Assembly (NCBI RefSeq): GCF_035181385.1
Contig: NZ_JAXCJK010000001.1
Coordinates: forward strand, 558,001-622,000
Length of the DNA: 64,000 nt
Source of the DNA: Moraxella sp035181385
GTDB taxonomy: Bacteria > Pseudomonadota > Gammaproteobacteria > Pseudomonadales > Moraxellaceae
Reading direction: 5' to 3'
In this document: positions 28,066 to 36,971 of the stretch, one piece after another
Position numbering within the stretch: position 1 is the first letter of the stretch
Layout: every line of letters begins with the position of its first letter
Position numbers and translations under genes: made by a program
The notes under the pieces: model-generated
The model's database searches: none
The model's input: the letters and a program-made list of their open reading frames with translations, nothing else
Told to the model about the DNA's origin: nothing

Positions 28066-28276
28066 TTATATGATATAAGATAATGTGTGATATGTGATAT
28101 AAGTATGATATCATGACATCAACCCACATTCATGTCCAAAAATTCACACAGACACATACTCAATATACTAAAACAATAGGCGTGATTTTTTTAAGTTTAA
28201 ATTTAAGTATAAGAAAATAAATTTAAGCTGATAAAAAGCCAATAAAGCTAATAAAATCAGGAATTTGACTAAAAAT

Positions 28277-28900
28277 ATGATTTTAATGATAGATAACTAT
28301 TGTAGCTTCACCTACAACATTGCTCAATACTTTGGTGAATTACAACAAGACATCAAAGTATTACGCAATGACGAAACTACCCTTGATGAAATTCAAAAGC
28401 TTGCCCCAAAAGCCATCATCTTGGGGCCAGGTCCTTGTAGCCCTACTCAAGCAGGGGTTAGCTTACCCATTTTAACCAGCCTATCAAGCGTGGTGCCAAT
28501 TTTAGGCGTATGCCTAGGCCATCAAGCGATTGGTCAAGCATTTGGCGGGCAAGTTGTGCGAGCAAGCGAAGTCATGCATGGCAGATTGTCGCCGATTCAT
28601 CATCACGGTACTGGCGTATTTCAAGACTTACCAAGCCCATTTAATGCCACTCGCTATCACTCGCTGGTCATTGACAAAAATACCGTGCCCGACTGCCTAG
28701 AAATAACCGCTTGGACACAAAACAGCGATGGCACAATGGAGGAAATCATGGGCGTACGGCACAAAACACTGAATGTTGAAGGTGTACAGTTTCACCCAGA
28801 ATCCATACTAAGCGAGCATGGCTATAAAATTTTTAATAACTTTTTAGCAAGGCATGGGTTGGCAAAGCTCAGCAATGACAATCTGCCAAAAATCGCTTAG
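28277..28900 (+). CDS. trpG: Anthranilate synthase glutamine amidotransferase subunit
   Basis: A 207-residue class I glutamine amidotransferase supplying ammonia to TrpE for anthranilate synthesis. The nucleophile C79 is in PILGVCLGHQ, and the triad histidine and glutamate are in VQFHPES. The ATG at 28277 gives the usual MILMIDNY start; a TTG at 28265 directly after AGGAA is an alternative. The nearly invariant aspartate of the N-terminal DSFTYN motif is a cysteine here (IDNYCSFTYN, C9). trpE is absent from the window, consistent with the split trp genes of Moraxellaceae and pseudomonads. Confidence 0.92.
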   Translation: MILMIDNYCSFTYNIAQYFGELQQDIKVLRNDETTLDEIQKLAPKAIILGPGPCSPTQAGVSLPILTSLSSVVPILGVCLGHQAIGQAFGGQVVRASEVMHGRLSPIHHHGTGVFQDLPSPFNATRYHSLVIDKNTVPDCLEITAWTQNSDGTMEEIMGVRHKTLNVEGVQFHPESILSEHGYKIFNNFLARHGLAKLSNDNLPKIA

Positions 28901-28948
28901 TCGCCCAAACATTAACATAAAAAACATAAAAAATCTTAAGAAAAAATC

Positions 28949-30037
28949 ATGATTAATTTTGATGCCATCAATACACTGAGCGACAAACAGATTAATGACT
29001 TTTTAAGTCAGGCTTTAAAAACCTTGCTACAAAACAAAGACCTTGATAGCAAGACCATGCGTGCCGTCATGCTCACCATCATGCACGGACGATGTCCTGA
29101 CGCTCTGATGGGAGCCATCTTAACCGCCTTACACATCAAAGGAGAGAGTGTCAGCGAAATTACTGCCGCCGCATCTGTCATGCGTGAATTGGCCGATGGC
29201 ATCAATATAACAGATTTATCCAATGTGGTAGATATTGTCGGTACAGGTGGTGATGGTGCAAATTTATTTAATGTTTCAACCGCTGCCGCATTTGTTGTTG
29301 CAAGCAGTGGTGTGGTAGTGGCCAAGCATGGCAATCGTGGCGTATCCACCAAGTCAGGTTCATCAGATTTACTTGCCAGTGCAGGCATTCGCCTTGATTT
29401 AAACAACATTCAAGTATTGCAATGTCTGAACGAACAAAATCTGGGGTTTTTGTTTGCACCCAACCACCACAAGGCAATTAAGTATGCCGTTGGTGTGCGT
29501 AGCCAATTAAAAGTACGCACGATTTTTAATGTACTAGGTCCACTAACCAACCCTGCTGGTGTCATCAATCAAGTCATTGGCGTATTTGATGAATCACTAT
29601 GCCAACCCTTTGCCCAAGTCTTAAAAAACCTAGGCAGTCGCCATGCTATTGTGGTGCATTCAGCAGATGGATTGGACGAATTTAGTCTGGCGGGAGAAAA
29701 CTTTGTCAGCGAACTTAAAGATGGTCAGATTACAAATAGCATCATCAGCCCAAGTGATGTTGGACTGGCCACCCAAAGTCTTGATGGGCTTAGTGTTGAG
29801 TCATCAAAAGACAGTCTAATTCTCATCAAACAAGCACTGGCAGGCAAAGCAACTGACTTACGCATTCAAAAAGCCCAAGACATCATCGCTTTTAATGCAG
29901 GAGCAGCAATTTATGTTGCAGGCAAGGCAAGCAGTCTAAAAGAGGGAGTAAAATCAGCTCAGAAGATCATCGCCAGCGGTCAAGCACTGATTAAAATGCA
30001 AAACTTTGCCGAATTTACCCAATCTTTTAACTCTTAA
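28949..30037 (+). CDS. trpD: Anthranilate phosphoribosyltransferase
   Basis: A 362-residue enzyme joining anthranilate to PRPP in tryptophan synthesis. The PRPP-binding VGTGGDGANLFNVST motif and the KHGNRGVSTKSGSSDLL motif are intact, as is the VRSQLKVRTIFNVLGPLTNPA segment. It lies 48 bases after trpG and 38 bases before trpC in one probable operon. It is about 15 residues longer than many homologues at the N-terminus, with no better internal start. Confidence 0.95.
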   Translation: MINFDAINTLSDKQINDFLSQALKTLLQNKDLDSKTMRAVMLTIMHGRCPDALMGAILTALHIKGESVSEITAAASVMRELADGINITDLSNVVDIVGTGGDGANLFNVSTAAAFVVASSGVVVAKHGNRGVSTKSGSSDLLASAGIRLDLNNIQVLQCLNEQNLGFLFAPNHHKAIKYAVGVRSQLKVRTIFNVLGPLTNPAGVINQVIGVFDESLCQPFAQVLKNLGSRHAIVVHSADGLDEFSLAGENFVSELKDGQITNSIISPSDVGLATQSLDGLSVESSKDSLILIKQALAGKATDLRIQKAQDIIAFNAGAAIYVAGKASSLKEGVKSAQKIIASGQALIKMQNFAEFTQSFNS

Positions 30038-30075
30038 ACACAATTCATCAGTGATTATAATCATTAGGAAGGCTC

Positions 30076-30912
30076 ATGATTCAGACCGCTACACCGAGCA
30101 TTTTACAAAAAATCGTTGCCACCAAGCATCAAGAGATTGAACAAGCCAAACACCATATCAGCCAAGATGAGTTATTAAATGTCATTAAGAACAATGACGA
30201 TAAACCTCGTGGCTTTGCCAATGCTTTGCGTGCTGTCAGAGTGAACGAAAATAAAATCGGGGTCATCAGCGAAATTAAAAAAGCCAGCCCATCAAAAGGC
30301 GTGATTTGCCAAAATTTTGATCCCATCAGCAGTGCCAAAGGCTATGCCAAAGCAGGAGCAACCTGTCTTTCTGTATTGACCGATCGCACCTATTTTTTGG
30401 GGCATGATGAATATATGAAGTCAGCGCGTTCGGCGTGTGATTTACCTGTGCTGCGTAAGGATTTTATGGTAAGTGATTATCACATCATTGAAAGCCGTGC
30501 TTTGGGTGCTGATTGTATTTTACTCATCATGGCGTGTCTTGATGATAAAACAGTGGCACAACTGCACTCTATTGCCATAGAATTGGGCATGGACATACTG
30601 ATTGAGATTCACACCCAAGACGAACTAGAACGTGCTTTACGGCTACCAAAAAGCCCTCATAATATTTATGGCATTAATAATCGGGATTTAAATACTTTTC
30701 AAGTAGATTTAAATCACAGTATCCACCTATGTCAAAGATTATTTGATACACTTGGCAATGACGCACTTGTAGTCAGCGAAAGCGGGATTAATGACGCAGA
30801 TGATATCCAACTGATGCAAAAAAATAACATTCATCATTTTTTGATTGGCGAACAATTCATGAAAACCAACGATGCAGGTCAGGCATTGGCCGATTTATTG
30901 GCCAGCTTGTAA
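30076..30912 (+). CDS. trpC: Indole-3-glycerol phosphate synthase
   Basis: A 278-residue TIM-barrel enzyme closing the indole ring. Catalytic motifs include the lysine-containing EIKKASPSKG, DRTYFLGHDEY, LRKDFM, IYGINNRDLNTF and VSESGI. It is monofunctional (no fused TrpF). It is the last gene of the trpGDC set, with a terminator 53 bases later. AGGAAGG precedes the ATG at 30076. Confidence 0.96.
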   Translation: MIQTATPSILQKIVATKHQEIEQAKHHISQDELLNVIKNNDDKPRGFANALRAVRVNENKIGVISEIKKASPSKGVICQNFDPISSAKGYAKAGATCLSVLTDRTYFLGHDEYMKSARSACDLPVLRKDFMVSDYHIIESRALGADCILLIMACLDDKTVAQLHSIAIELGMDILIEIHTQDELERALRLPKSPHNIYGINNRDLNTFQVDLNHSIHLCQRLFDTLGNDALVVSESGINDADDIQLMQKNNIHHFLIGEQFMKTNDAGQALADLLASL

Positions 30913-30964
30913 TATGAATGATAGGGCTTTAAATAGCATAAGACAACCCAACATAAGACAATCT

Positions 30965-30992
30965 AAAAAGCGAATGCCGACATTCGCTTTTT
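30965..30992. terminator. Terminator between trpC and the MarC-family gene
   Basis: A perfect 12-bp stem (A5GCGAATG and CATTCGCT5) with a CCGA loop between convergent genes, so it probably works in both directions. Confidence 0.88.
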
Positions 30993-31066
30993 GATATTTT
31001 TTATTGTATCGTTATGATATTAGCAGATTGGCAATTATTTGATGGATAATAAGGACAATAAAACCA

Positions 31067-31696
31067 TCAATTCAGCAAATCAGGAAAAATTGTCCGCAGT
31101 CCACTGACCAAAATCTCAACCGCCACCGCTGCCAAAAGCATACCCATGACACGACTTAAAATATTCAACCCAGTATCACCCAAAAAACGACTGATACGCC
31201 CTGCTGCCATTAACGACAAATAGCAAATGATGCTGATACACAATCCTGCCACCACAATCATGGCTTTTTGAAAGGCACCAGCCACTTGACTGCTATAAAT
31301 AATGACAGTTGAAATCCCCCCTGGTCCAACCATCATCGGAATGGCAAGTGGCACAACCGCTGATGCCACCAATGAAGAATTAACCTCTACCTCATCTTCA
31401 TTCGGCTTGACAGGATTGCCTCCGCCATTCATCATATTAATGGCAATCAAAAAGACCAAAATACCCCCTGCCACCTGAAATGACCCGACCGAAATACCCA
31501 AAACTTCAAGCAAGGCCTCGCCCAAAAGTGTAAAAAAACTGATGGTAATCAACACTGTCAGACAAGCAATTTGTGCCACTTTTTTGCGGTCTTGGGCACT
31601 GTAAGTTTTGGTGATGTTTAAAAACAACCCCAGTGCACTAAATGGGTTGATTAACACCACAAATGCCAAAATAATTTTAATCAGTTCGGTATCCAT
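31067..31696 (-). CDS. MarC-family integral membrane protein
   Basis: A 209-residue protein with six predicted membrane segments, of the MarC/YchE/YhgN family. NPFSALGLFLNIT near the N-terminus, GGILVFLIAINMM, and PLAIPMMVGPGGISTVII are the family motifs. It was once annotated as a multiple-antibiotic-resistance protein, but the function is unclear; some relatives were proposed to carry amino acids. It is divergent from queC. Confidence 0.88.
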   Translation of the reverse strand: MDTELIKIILAFVVLINPFSALGLFLNITKTYSAQDRKKVAQIACLTVLITISFFTLLGEALLEVLGISVGSFQVAGGILVFLIAINMMNGGGNPVKPNEDEVEVNSSLVASAVVPLAIPMMVGPGGISTVIIYSSQVAGAFQKAMIVVAGLCISIICYLSLMAAGRISRFLGDTGLNILSRVMGMLLAAVAVEILVSGLRTIFPDLLN

Positions 31697-31819
31697 ATGA
31701 TTCTATTTTACTCAGCTTGCGATAAAACTTGACATTTTACCACAAGCAACAGCAAAATCTTACCAAAATCTTTATTTTTTATGGTAGAATTTCAAGATTT
31801 TCAAACATTCTTATACTTC

Positions 31820-32515
31820 ATGAATCACGATTTTTACGATAAAAAAGCCGTCGTTTTATTCTCTGGCGGACTTGACTCCACAACTTGTCTGTATTGGGCA
31901 AAAGCAAATTTTAAAGACATTGTCGCCATCAGCTTTCGCTACGGCCAGCGTCATTCTAGCGAACTCATCGCCGCCAAAAAAATTACCGAGCATCTTGGGG
32001 TAATGCACCGTATCATCGACATTGACATTGCCCAACTTGGTGGTTCAGCACTTACAGATCAAAATATTGATGTGCCTGATTATGATGCCAGTTCTAATGC
32101 TGTGCCCGTTACCTATGTACCAGCTCGCAACACCATCTTTTTATCCTATGCACTGGCAGCAGCAGAAGTCATGGGTGCCAACCATATTATCATTGGTGTA
32201 AGCTCGGTAGATTTCTCAGGCTATCCCGACTGTCGCCCTGATTTTATCAAAGCCTTTGAAGAGCTTGCCAATCTTGCCACTGTAAGAGGTCGTGCTGGCA
32301 ATCGCCTATCAGTCATCGCACCACTTCAAAATCTGTCCAAAGCTCAAACCCTAAAACTTGGATTATCGCTTGGTGTGGATTATGGGCAAACCGTCTCTTG
32401 CTATCAGGCAGATGGTGATGGGCATGCGTGCGGTATGTGCGACAGCTGTGCCTTGCGTCGCCAAGGTTTTATTGATGCTGGTTTGAATGATATCACACAC
32501 TACCAAAACAGCTAA
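31820..32515 (+). CDS. queC: 7-cyano-7-deazaguanine synthase
   Basis: A 231-residue cytoplasmic enzyme making preQ0, the precursor of queuosine in tRNA. The ATP-pyrophosphatase loop SGGLDST is at residues 15-21, followed by FRYGQRH, VPARNTIFLSYAL and the zinc-binding cysteine cluster SCYQADGDGHACGMCDSC at the C-terminus. The ATG at 31820 is preferred because it gives the family length; a frame-matching ATG at 31781 lies next to a TAGAAT sequence that may be a promoter element. A TetR gene follows 30 bases later. Confidence 0.94.
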   Translation: MNHDFYDKKAVVLFSGGLDSTTCLYWAKANFKDIVAISFRYGQRHSSELIAAKKITEHLGVMHRIIDIDIAQLGGSALTDQNIDVPDYDASSNAVPVTYVPARNTIFLSYALAAAEVMGANHIIIGVSSVDFSGYPDCRPDFIKAFEELANLATVRGRAGNRLSVIAPLQNLSKAQTLKLGLSLGVDYGQTVSCYQADGDGHACGMCDSCALRRQGFIDAGLNDITHYQNS

Positions 32516-32545
32516 ATTTTATCAAAAATTGGTAAGGAAAAAATT

Positions 32546-33127
32546 ATGGAACATCAATCGTTTGAGCTTTTTGACACAACCAAACCAAAACGCAAAAACA
32601 ATCCAGAGCTTCTTCGCCACAATATTTTGATTGCCGCTAAAAAACTGATGTTGGCAGATGGCATCGCCAATTTATCCATGCAAAAAGTTGCGGATTTAGC
32701 AGAGACAAGCAAAGGCGGGTTATTTCATCATTTTAAAAATAAAGATACACTCATAGAATCGGTTTTTGAACTGTTCATCGCACAAGTTAATACTGCGATT
32801 TTACAAGACATTGAACGCCTAGGAGAACAGACAGGTGTATTTACCCGTGCCTATGTGAATGTATTTTTCACCAACGAAAATATTGGATTATCAAGTGACT
32901 GGGCAGGTCTAATCCGTGCAATGAATGCCGAAAGCAAACTGATTGGTCTATGGGAAGGTTGGCTTAGCAATAAACTTAAAAACTATGTTCATACCGACAA
33001 TGACTTTAGATTGTCTAGCATTCGTTGTGCAGTTGATGGTGCATGGCTAAACGACATTCAAGCTGAATATTTGCCAAAAATTCAATCCTATTTGCTTGGT
33101 TTGATTGATGAAGTTAAAGAAAAATAG
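32546..33127 (+). CDS. TetR-family transcriptional regulator
   Basis: A 193-residue regulator with an N-terminal helix-turn-helix (residues about 20-68, SMQKVADLAETSKGGLFHHFKNKDTLIESVF) and an all-helical ligand domain. AAGGAA precedes the ATG at 32546. It follows queC closely, so the two may share a transcript, though no functional link is evident. The target genes are unknown. Confidence 0.9.
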   Translation: MEHQSFELFDTTKPKRKNNPELLRHNILIAAKKLMLADGIANLSMQKVADLAETSKGGLFHHFKNKDTLIESVFELFIAQVNTAILQDIERLGEQTGVFTRAYVNVFFTNENIGLSSDWAGLIRAMNAESKLIGLWEGWLSNKLKNYVHTDNDFRLSSIRCAVDGAWLNDIQAEYLPKIQSYLLGLIDEVKEK

Positions 33128-33169
33128 GATTAATGAACAAAGAACATCTAACAGCTTGGTTTTTGACTT

Positions 33170-33204
33170 AATAAAACACCACCTGAATCAGGTGGTGTTT
33201 TATT
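33170..33204. terminator. Bidirectional terminator between the TetR gene and the NCS2 permease gene
   Basis: A perfect 17-base inverted repeat (33170-33186 and 33188-33204) built around CACCACCTGA/TCAGGTGGTG, with A4 and T4 flanks, between convergent genes. Confidence 0.88.
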
Positions 33205-33216
33205 ATCATCTAGATT

Positions 33217-34530
33217 TTAAATCGCATAACCAAAGGCATAAAACGCCACAAGTATCGCTGCAATGATGATGGTGCCAACATTTAGCTTATCAAACTCACC
33301 TGCAATCAAACGACCTAAAACCAGACTTGCAAAACCAAGCATGATGCCCGTTACGATGTTGGCTGTTAGCACAATAAACACTGCACATACAAGGCCACTC
33401 ATTGCCCCTACAAAGTCATCAAAATCCAGCTTTGAGACACTGCTTAACATCAAAAGACCTACATACATCAAAGCAGGTGCTGTTGCATAAGTTGGTACCA
33501 AAAATGCCAAAGGCCCAAAAAACAGCATGAGTAAAAATAGCAAACCAACCACAATGGCTGTCAAACCTGTCTTACCGCCCACAGCTGTACCTGCCGCTGA
33601 CTCAATATAAACAGCAGCAGGTGCCGTGCCAAACAGCCCTGAAAAGATGCTTGACACCGAGTCTGCAGTCAAAGCACGATCACCATTGATGATTTGACCA
33701 TCTTTATCGATCAGCTCTGCCTGACCTGCCACTGCACGAATTGTACCTGTTGCATCAAACACTGCCGTCATTACAAGGGCAAATACCGCAGGCAACACTG
33801 CCGCATTAAATGCACCTGCAATATCAAGATTAAAAAATTGCGACTCACCTGTGATGGTGGGTAGCTTAAATATTGAGCCACTAAACTTCACATTTGGATC
33901 AAAAATCAAACCAATGACCGTGATGGCAATAATCACCCACAAAATACTTCCCTTAATTTGCTTGCGTTCAAGACCAATGGTTGCAGCCAACCCAAGTAAA
34001 GACATGATGACGGGAAATGAGGCAAACTCCCCCATTTTTACAGGCAACCCTGCATCATTTTTAATTACCAAACCTACACCATTGGCAGCAATGAGCAATA
34101 AAAACAAGCCGATACCAATGCCAGCACCATGTGCAATTGAGCTTGGTAAATTGCGTAAAATCCATGCACGAATGCCTGTTGCTGAAATTAGTGTAAACAG
34201 CACACCCATCAAGAAAATCGCACCCAATGCCACAGGCACACTGATGCCCTGCCCCAAAACAAGGCTAAATGCCGTGAATGCCGTCAAGCTAATTGCACAA
34301 CCAATTGCCATTGGAACATTTGCCCAAAGACCGATTAAAATCGAACCAAGACCCGCCACCAAACAAGTCGCAACAAACACCGATTCAGCAGGAAAGCCCG
34401 CTTGCGATAGCATACTTGGTACAACAATCACCGAATACACCATGGCCAAAAATGTCGTCAAACCTGCAACAACCTCTTGACGAACCGAAGAATTTCGTTC
34501 ATCAAGTTTAAAAAAAGAAGATAAAGACAT
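33217..34530 (-). CDS. NCS2-family purine/xanthine permease (AzgA-like)
   Basis: A 437-residue inner-membrane transporter of the AzgA/guanine-hypoxanthine branch of the nucleobase:cation symporter-2 family. The N-terminal motif SSVRQEVVAGLTTFLAMVYSVIVVPSML and the later VFDATGTIRAVAGQAEL and GTAPAAVYIESAAGTAVGGKTGLTA motifs are typical. It has twelve to fourteen membrane segments. The ATG at 34528-34530 (MSLSSFFKL) is preferred over one eight codons upstream. Substrates of this branch are adenine, guanine or hypoxanthine; which one applies here cannot be told. Confidence 0.88.
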   Translation of the reverse strand: MSLSSFFKLDERNSSVRQEVVAGLTTFLAMVYSVIVVPSMLSQAGFPAESVFVATCLVAGLGSILIGLWANVPMAIGCAISLTAFTAFSLVLGQGISVPVALGAIFLMGVLFTLISATGIRAWILRNLPSSIAHGAGIGIGLFLLLIAANGVGLVIKNDAGLPVKMGEFASFPVIMSLLGLAATIGLERKQIKGSILWVIIAITVIGLIFDPNVKFSGSIFKLPTITGESQFFNLDIAGAFNAAVLPAVFALVMTAVFDATGTIRAVAGQAELIDKDGQIINGDRALTADSVSSIFSGLFGTAPAAVYIESAAGTAVGGKTGLTAIVVGLLFLLMLFFGPLAFLVPTYATAPALMYVGLLMLSSVSKLDFDDFVGAMSGLVCAVFIVLTANIVTGIMLGFASLVLGRLIAGEFDKLNVGTIIIAAILVAFYAFGYAI

Positions 34531-34706
34531 AAAACGCTCATCAGTCAATAACAATAAAGGTGTCTAATTTTACTAAATAGTTGCTGATTTTACAATTTAT
34601 CATCAACAAAGTTACAAAATTTTCTCCATAACAAGAAAAGTTTAGGTAAAATAACAATAAAATTTTACCCAAAGTTTTCAACCAACTTCATTTTATCGAT
34701 TTTATC

Positions 34707-35183
34707 ATGACAAATACTCACGAAAATATCACCCTGCCTACCTTTGAGATAACACTTGTTGAGCACAACACAACAAGACAAGTTGATTTGGCAAATTTTG
34801 TCAAAAGTAGCGGACAAGGATTAATTTTATATTTTTATCCAAAAGACAACACAGCAGGCTGTAGCGTACAGGCAGTAGATTTTACCGTGCTTAAAGATGA
34901 ATTTACAAACAAAGGTTATCAAATCATTGGTGTGTCTCGTGATGGCATCAAATCTCATCATAATTTTATTAGCAAAAAAGCATTAAATATCGCCCTAGCG
35001 AGCGATACTGACGAAATGCTTTGTCAGCATTTTGATGTCATCAAAGAAAAAATGATGTATGGCAAAACACACCTTGGTGTCATTCGCTCAACTTTTGTAT
35101 TTGATAAAAACGGCCAAATGACTGCCAGCTATCGCAATATCAAAGCCAAAGAACACGCCAAAACCCTGCTAAACACCCTATAA
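34707..35183 (+). CDS. Peroxiredoxin, Bcp/PrxQ type
   Basis: A 158-residue thioredoxin-fold peroxidase. The peroxidatic cysteine is C52 in FYPKDNTAGCSVQAVDF, where most relatives have NTPGCT. The resolving cysteine normally five residues later (C57) is a valine. A second cysteine exists only at C106 (DEMLCQHF), so this is either a 1-Cys enzyme or uses a different resolving partner. The C-terminal RSTFVFDKNG motif is normal. It is 15 bases upstream of a glycosyltransferase gene. Confidence 0.88.
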   Translation: MTNTHENITLPTFEITLVEHNTTRQVDLANFVKSSGQGLILYFYPKDNTAGCSVQAVDFTVLKDEFTNKGYQIIGVSRDGIKSHHNFISKKALNIALASDTDEMLCQHFDVIKEKMMYGKTHLGVIRSTFVFDKNGQMTASYRNIKAKEHAKTLLNTL

Positions 35184-35198
35184 TATCAAAGACAACAC

Positions 35199-36404
35199 AT
35201 GAAAGTCATGCACTTATCATCGTCATTAAAACACGATGAAGCCGAACGAGGCATCTACGCCATCACCCACGCATTCATGCGTGCAGGTCATGAATCCATT
35301 GTCATTGGGGCAGCAGATGAGGACAGCGAGCTGGTTACACGATTATTGCGTGATGGCACAGTATATTACAAATTACCCATGCCAAAAAAATCTTGGTGGG
35401 CGTTAAAAAATGTGTTCAAGCTACGCAAGATTATCCAAGAACAACGCCCACACATCATTCATGTACACTCTCGCACACCTGCTTGGGTGCTACACTGGGC
35501 GTTACGCCCTATCCCAAAAAAAATGCGTCCAAAAATCGTGGCCAGTATTTATGGTTTTTATCCCATGAATTCCTACTCACACGCACTGTTTTACTCTGAT
35601 GTCATCATTACTGCCTCCAAGAGTATTGATAAATATCTCAAAGCAAAAATTGCCCAAAAACAGGAGGAATTGAACATTCAAGAACTTCCTTTTAGCATCA
35701 TTTGTATCAAGCGTGGCGTAGATATACGCACCTATCCATATCGGCACAACTCATCTATATATTGGCTACACAATGTTTTTTCAGAATACCCAGAGCTTGA
35801 ACATAAAAAATGGCTGTTTTTCCCGACGCCTATTGGTGCAGAATATGGACAAGAGTGGCTGATAGATATTTTGGGCAATTTACAAGAAAAATTCCCAGAC
35901 ATTCAAGTCATCATCGCTGAAGATTTGGAACTTACCCATACCAGCCAAGACATTGCTCATGAAGAATTTACCCAACGCATTCACACCTTAGGCTTAAACA
36001 ATAAAGTTACCTTCATTGGTAGAAGACCACCAGACATGAAAGAGTGGCTATCATCAGCCAACATCGTTCTTGCACTTGCCAACCACCCTGAAAGCATAGG
36101 CATGACTGCTCTACAAGCCATTCATCTTGGCACCCCTGTTGTTGGCTGGGCAAAAGGGGCATTTGCTGATATTTTAACCGCCACTTATCCACAAGGTCTG
36201 GTCAAAGAAGAAAGTGCAATCGCCTTGTGCAGAGCGGTGAAATCTCATCTACAAAATCGACTGCGCCCCGCCATGACACATGAATATACCATTGAACAAA
36301 CAACTGCCGAAACCTTAGCGGTATATCAGTTGCTCATGCCTGATTGTAAACTGGTCAAAAACGACCGTCATGATAATCTGGTCTGCATTCGTATTGATGA
36401 TTAA
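35199..36404 (+). CDS. Glycosyltransferase, GT-B fold (GT4-like)
   Basis: A 401-residue glycosyltransferase probably acting on lipooligosaccharide or another surface glycan. The N-terminal Rossmann half has HIIHVHSRTPAWVLHWALRP; the C-terminal half contains VTFIGRRPPDMKEWLSSANIVLALA and HPESIGMTALQAIHLGTPVVGW, which corresponds to the donor-binding EX7E region, with the second glutamate replaced by glutamine. No membrane segment or signal peptide is seen. It is the last gene of a short run with the peroxiredoxin. The acceptor and sugar are unknown. Confidence 0.82.
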   Translation: MKVMHLSSSLKHDEAERGIYAITHAFMRAGHESIVIGAADEDSELVTRLLRDGTVYYKLPMPKKSWWALKNVFKLRKIIQEQRPHIIHVHSRTPAWVLHWALRPIPKKMRPKIVASIYGFYPMNSYSHALFYSDVIITASKSIDKYLKAKIAQKQEELNIQELPFSIICIKRGVDIRTYPYRHNSSIYWLHNVFSEYPELEHKKWLFFPTPIGAEYGQEWLIDILGNLQEKFPDIQVIIAEDLELTHTSQDIAHEEFTQRIHTLGLNNKVTFIGRRPPDMKEWLSSANIVLALANHPESIGMTALQAIHLGTPVVGWAKGAFADILTATYPQGLVKEESAIALCRAVKSHLQNRLRPAMTHEYTIEQTTAETLAVYQLLMPDCKLVKNDRHDNLVCIRIDD

Positions 36405-36469
36405 ACCACCCTACCATCTACAACCCATCTAAAATCACAGCTGGTAATACAAAATAAAAAAACTTACCT

Positions 36470-36501
36470 AAAAAAACACCCAGCTTGGGTAAACTGGGTG
36501 T
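36470..36501 (-). terminator. Minus-strand terminator without an obvious gene
   Basis: On the minus strand ACACCCAG, a ten-base loop and CTGGGTGT are followed by a T7 run. No protein gene reads into it, which points to an untranslated transcript from the 36.5-36.75 kb region. Confidence 0.65.
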
Positions 36502-36700
36502 ATGGGTAAATGCTGTCCGTCGCAAGCAGTCCTTTGGTCATCATTGTTTTGGCAATCTGCCATCTAGTCCCTATTTAATCCTTACTAACCAATCTAATTC
36601 TCGCAGACCTCTTAATAAGAATAGGATAAGACAATTAGCCAAACTACGCCATCAGCCATCACCAACACAGCATGTAAGAAATTGCCGACAATTTTTATCT
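36470..36700 (-). ncRNA. Candidate small RNA ending at an orphan terminator
   Basis: The ~230 bases upstream of the orphan terminator have no credible protein gene on either strand and are less A/T-homopolymeric than the flanks. A GATAAAAAT sequence near 36695 (minus strand) could be a -10 element. I compared it by eye with RNase P RNA, tmRNA and 6S RNA and found no convincing signature. The 5' end is a guess. Confidence 0.3.
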
Positions 36701-36876
36701 CTACTTATTTTTAAAAAAACACACATAAATGACGGTAATTAATTTTTTGTGCTTTTTATTTAATAAGCCAATGTATGATAAATCATGACACACGCTTTGC
36801 ATCACAACCTTAGAGCATCTTACTTCATCTTACTTTGATACACCCTCTTACAAACAAAAAATGAGATAAAATTTGC

Positions 36877-36905
36877 TTGCAAAGGGTCTTATACTGTGTT
36901 AGAAT
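36877..36905 (+). promoter_or_regulatory. Promoter of the rplM-rpsI operon
   Basis: TTGCAA (36877-36882), a 17-base spacer and TAGAAT (36900-36905) match a sigma-70 promoter, placing the transcription start about 60 bases before the rplM start codon. Confidence 0.7.
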
Positions 36906-36917
36906 TAGCAACTGTTT

Positions 36918-36954
36918 TTTGAGAGCCCTCGTTTCCCCCAACTTTTCTCTCAAA
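36918..36954 (+). promoter_or_regulatory. Leader hairpin of the L13/S9 mRNA (candidate autoregulatory site)
   Basis: TTTGAGAG and CTCTCAAA form an 8-bp stem enclosing about 21 bases, just upstream of the rplM ribosome-binding site. Position and role fit the L13-leader elements by which ribosomal protein L13 controls its own operon in other bacteria; binding here is inferred. Confidence 0.5.
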
Positions 36955-36971
36955 CTTAATAAGGTTTAACT

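Noticed and set aside
28044..28072. Fur box upstream of trpG
   Set aside because: The TGATAAT half-site is present but the opposite half does not match ATTATCA; the palindrome is centred elsewhere, and trp genes are not iron genes.
36485..36742. An 85-codon plus-strand frame in the glycosyltransferase-rplM gap
   Set aside because: Composition is unlike a protein, there is no ribosome-binding site, and the region is better explained by a minus-strand untranslated transcript.
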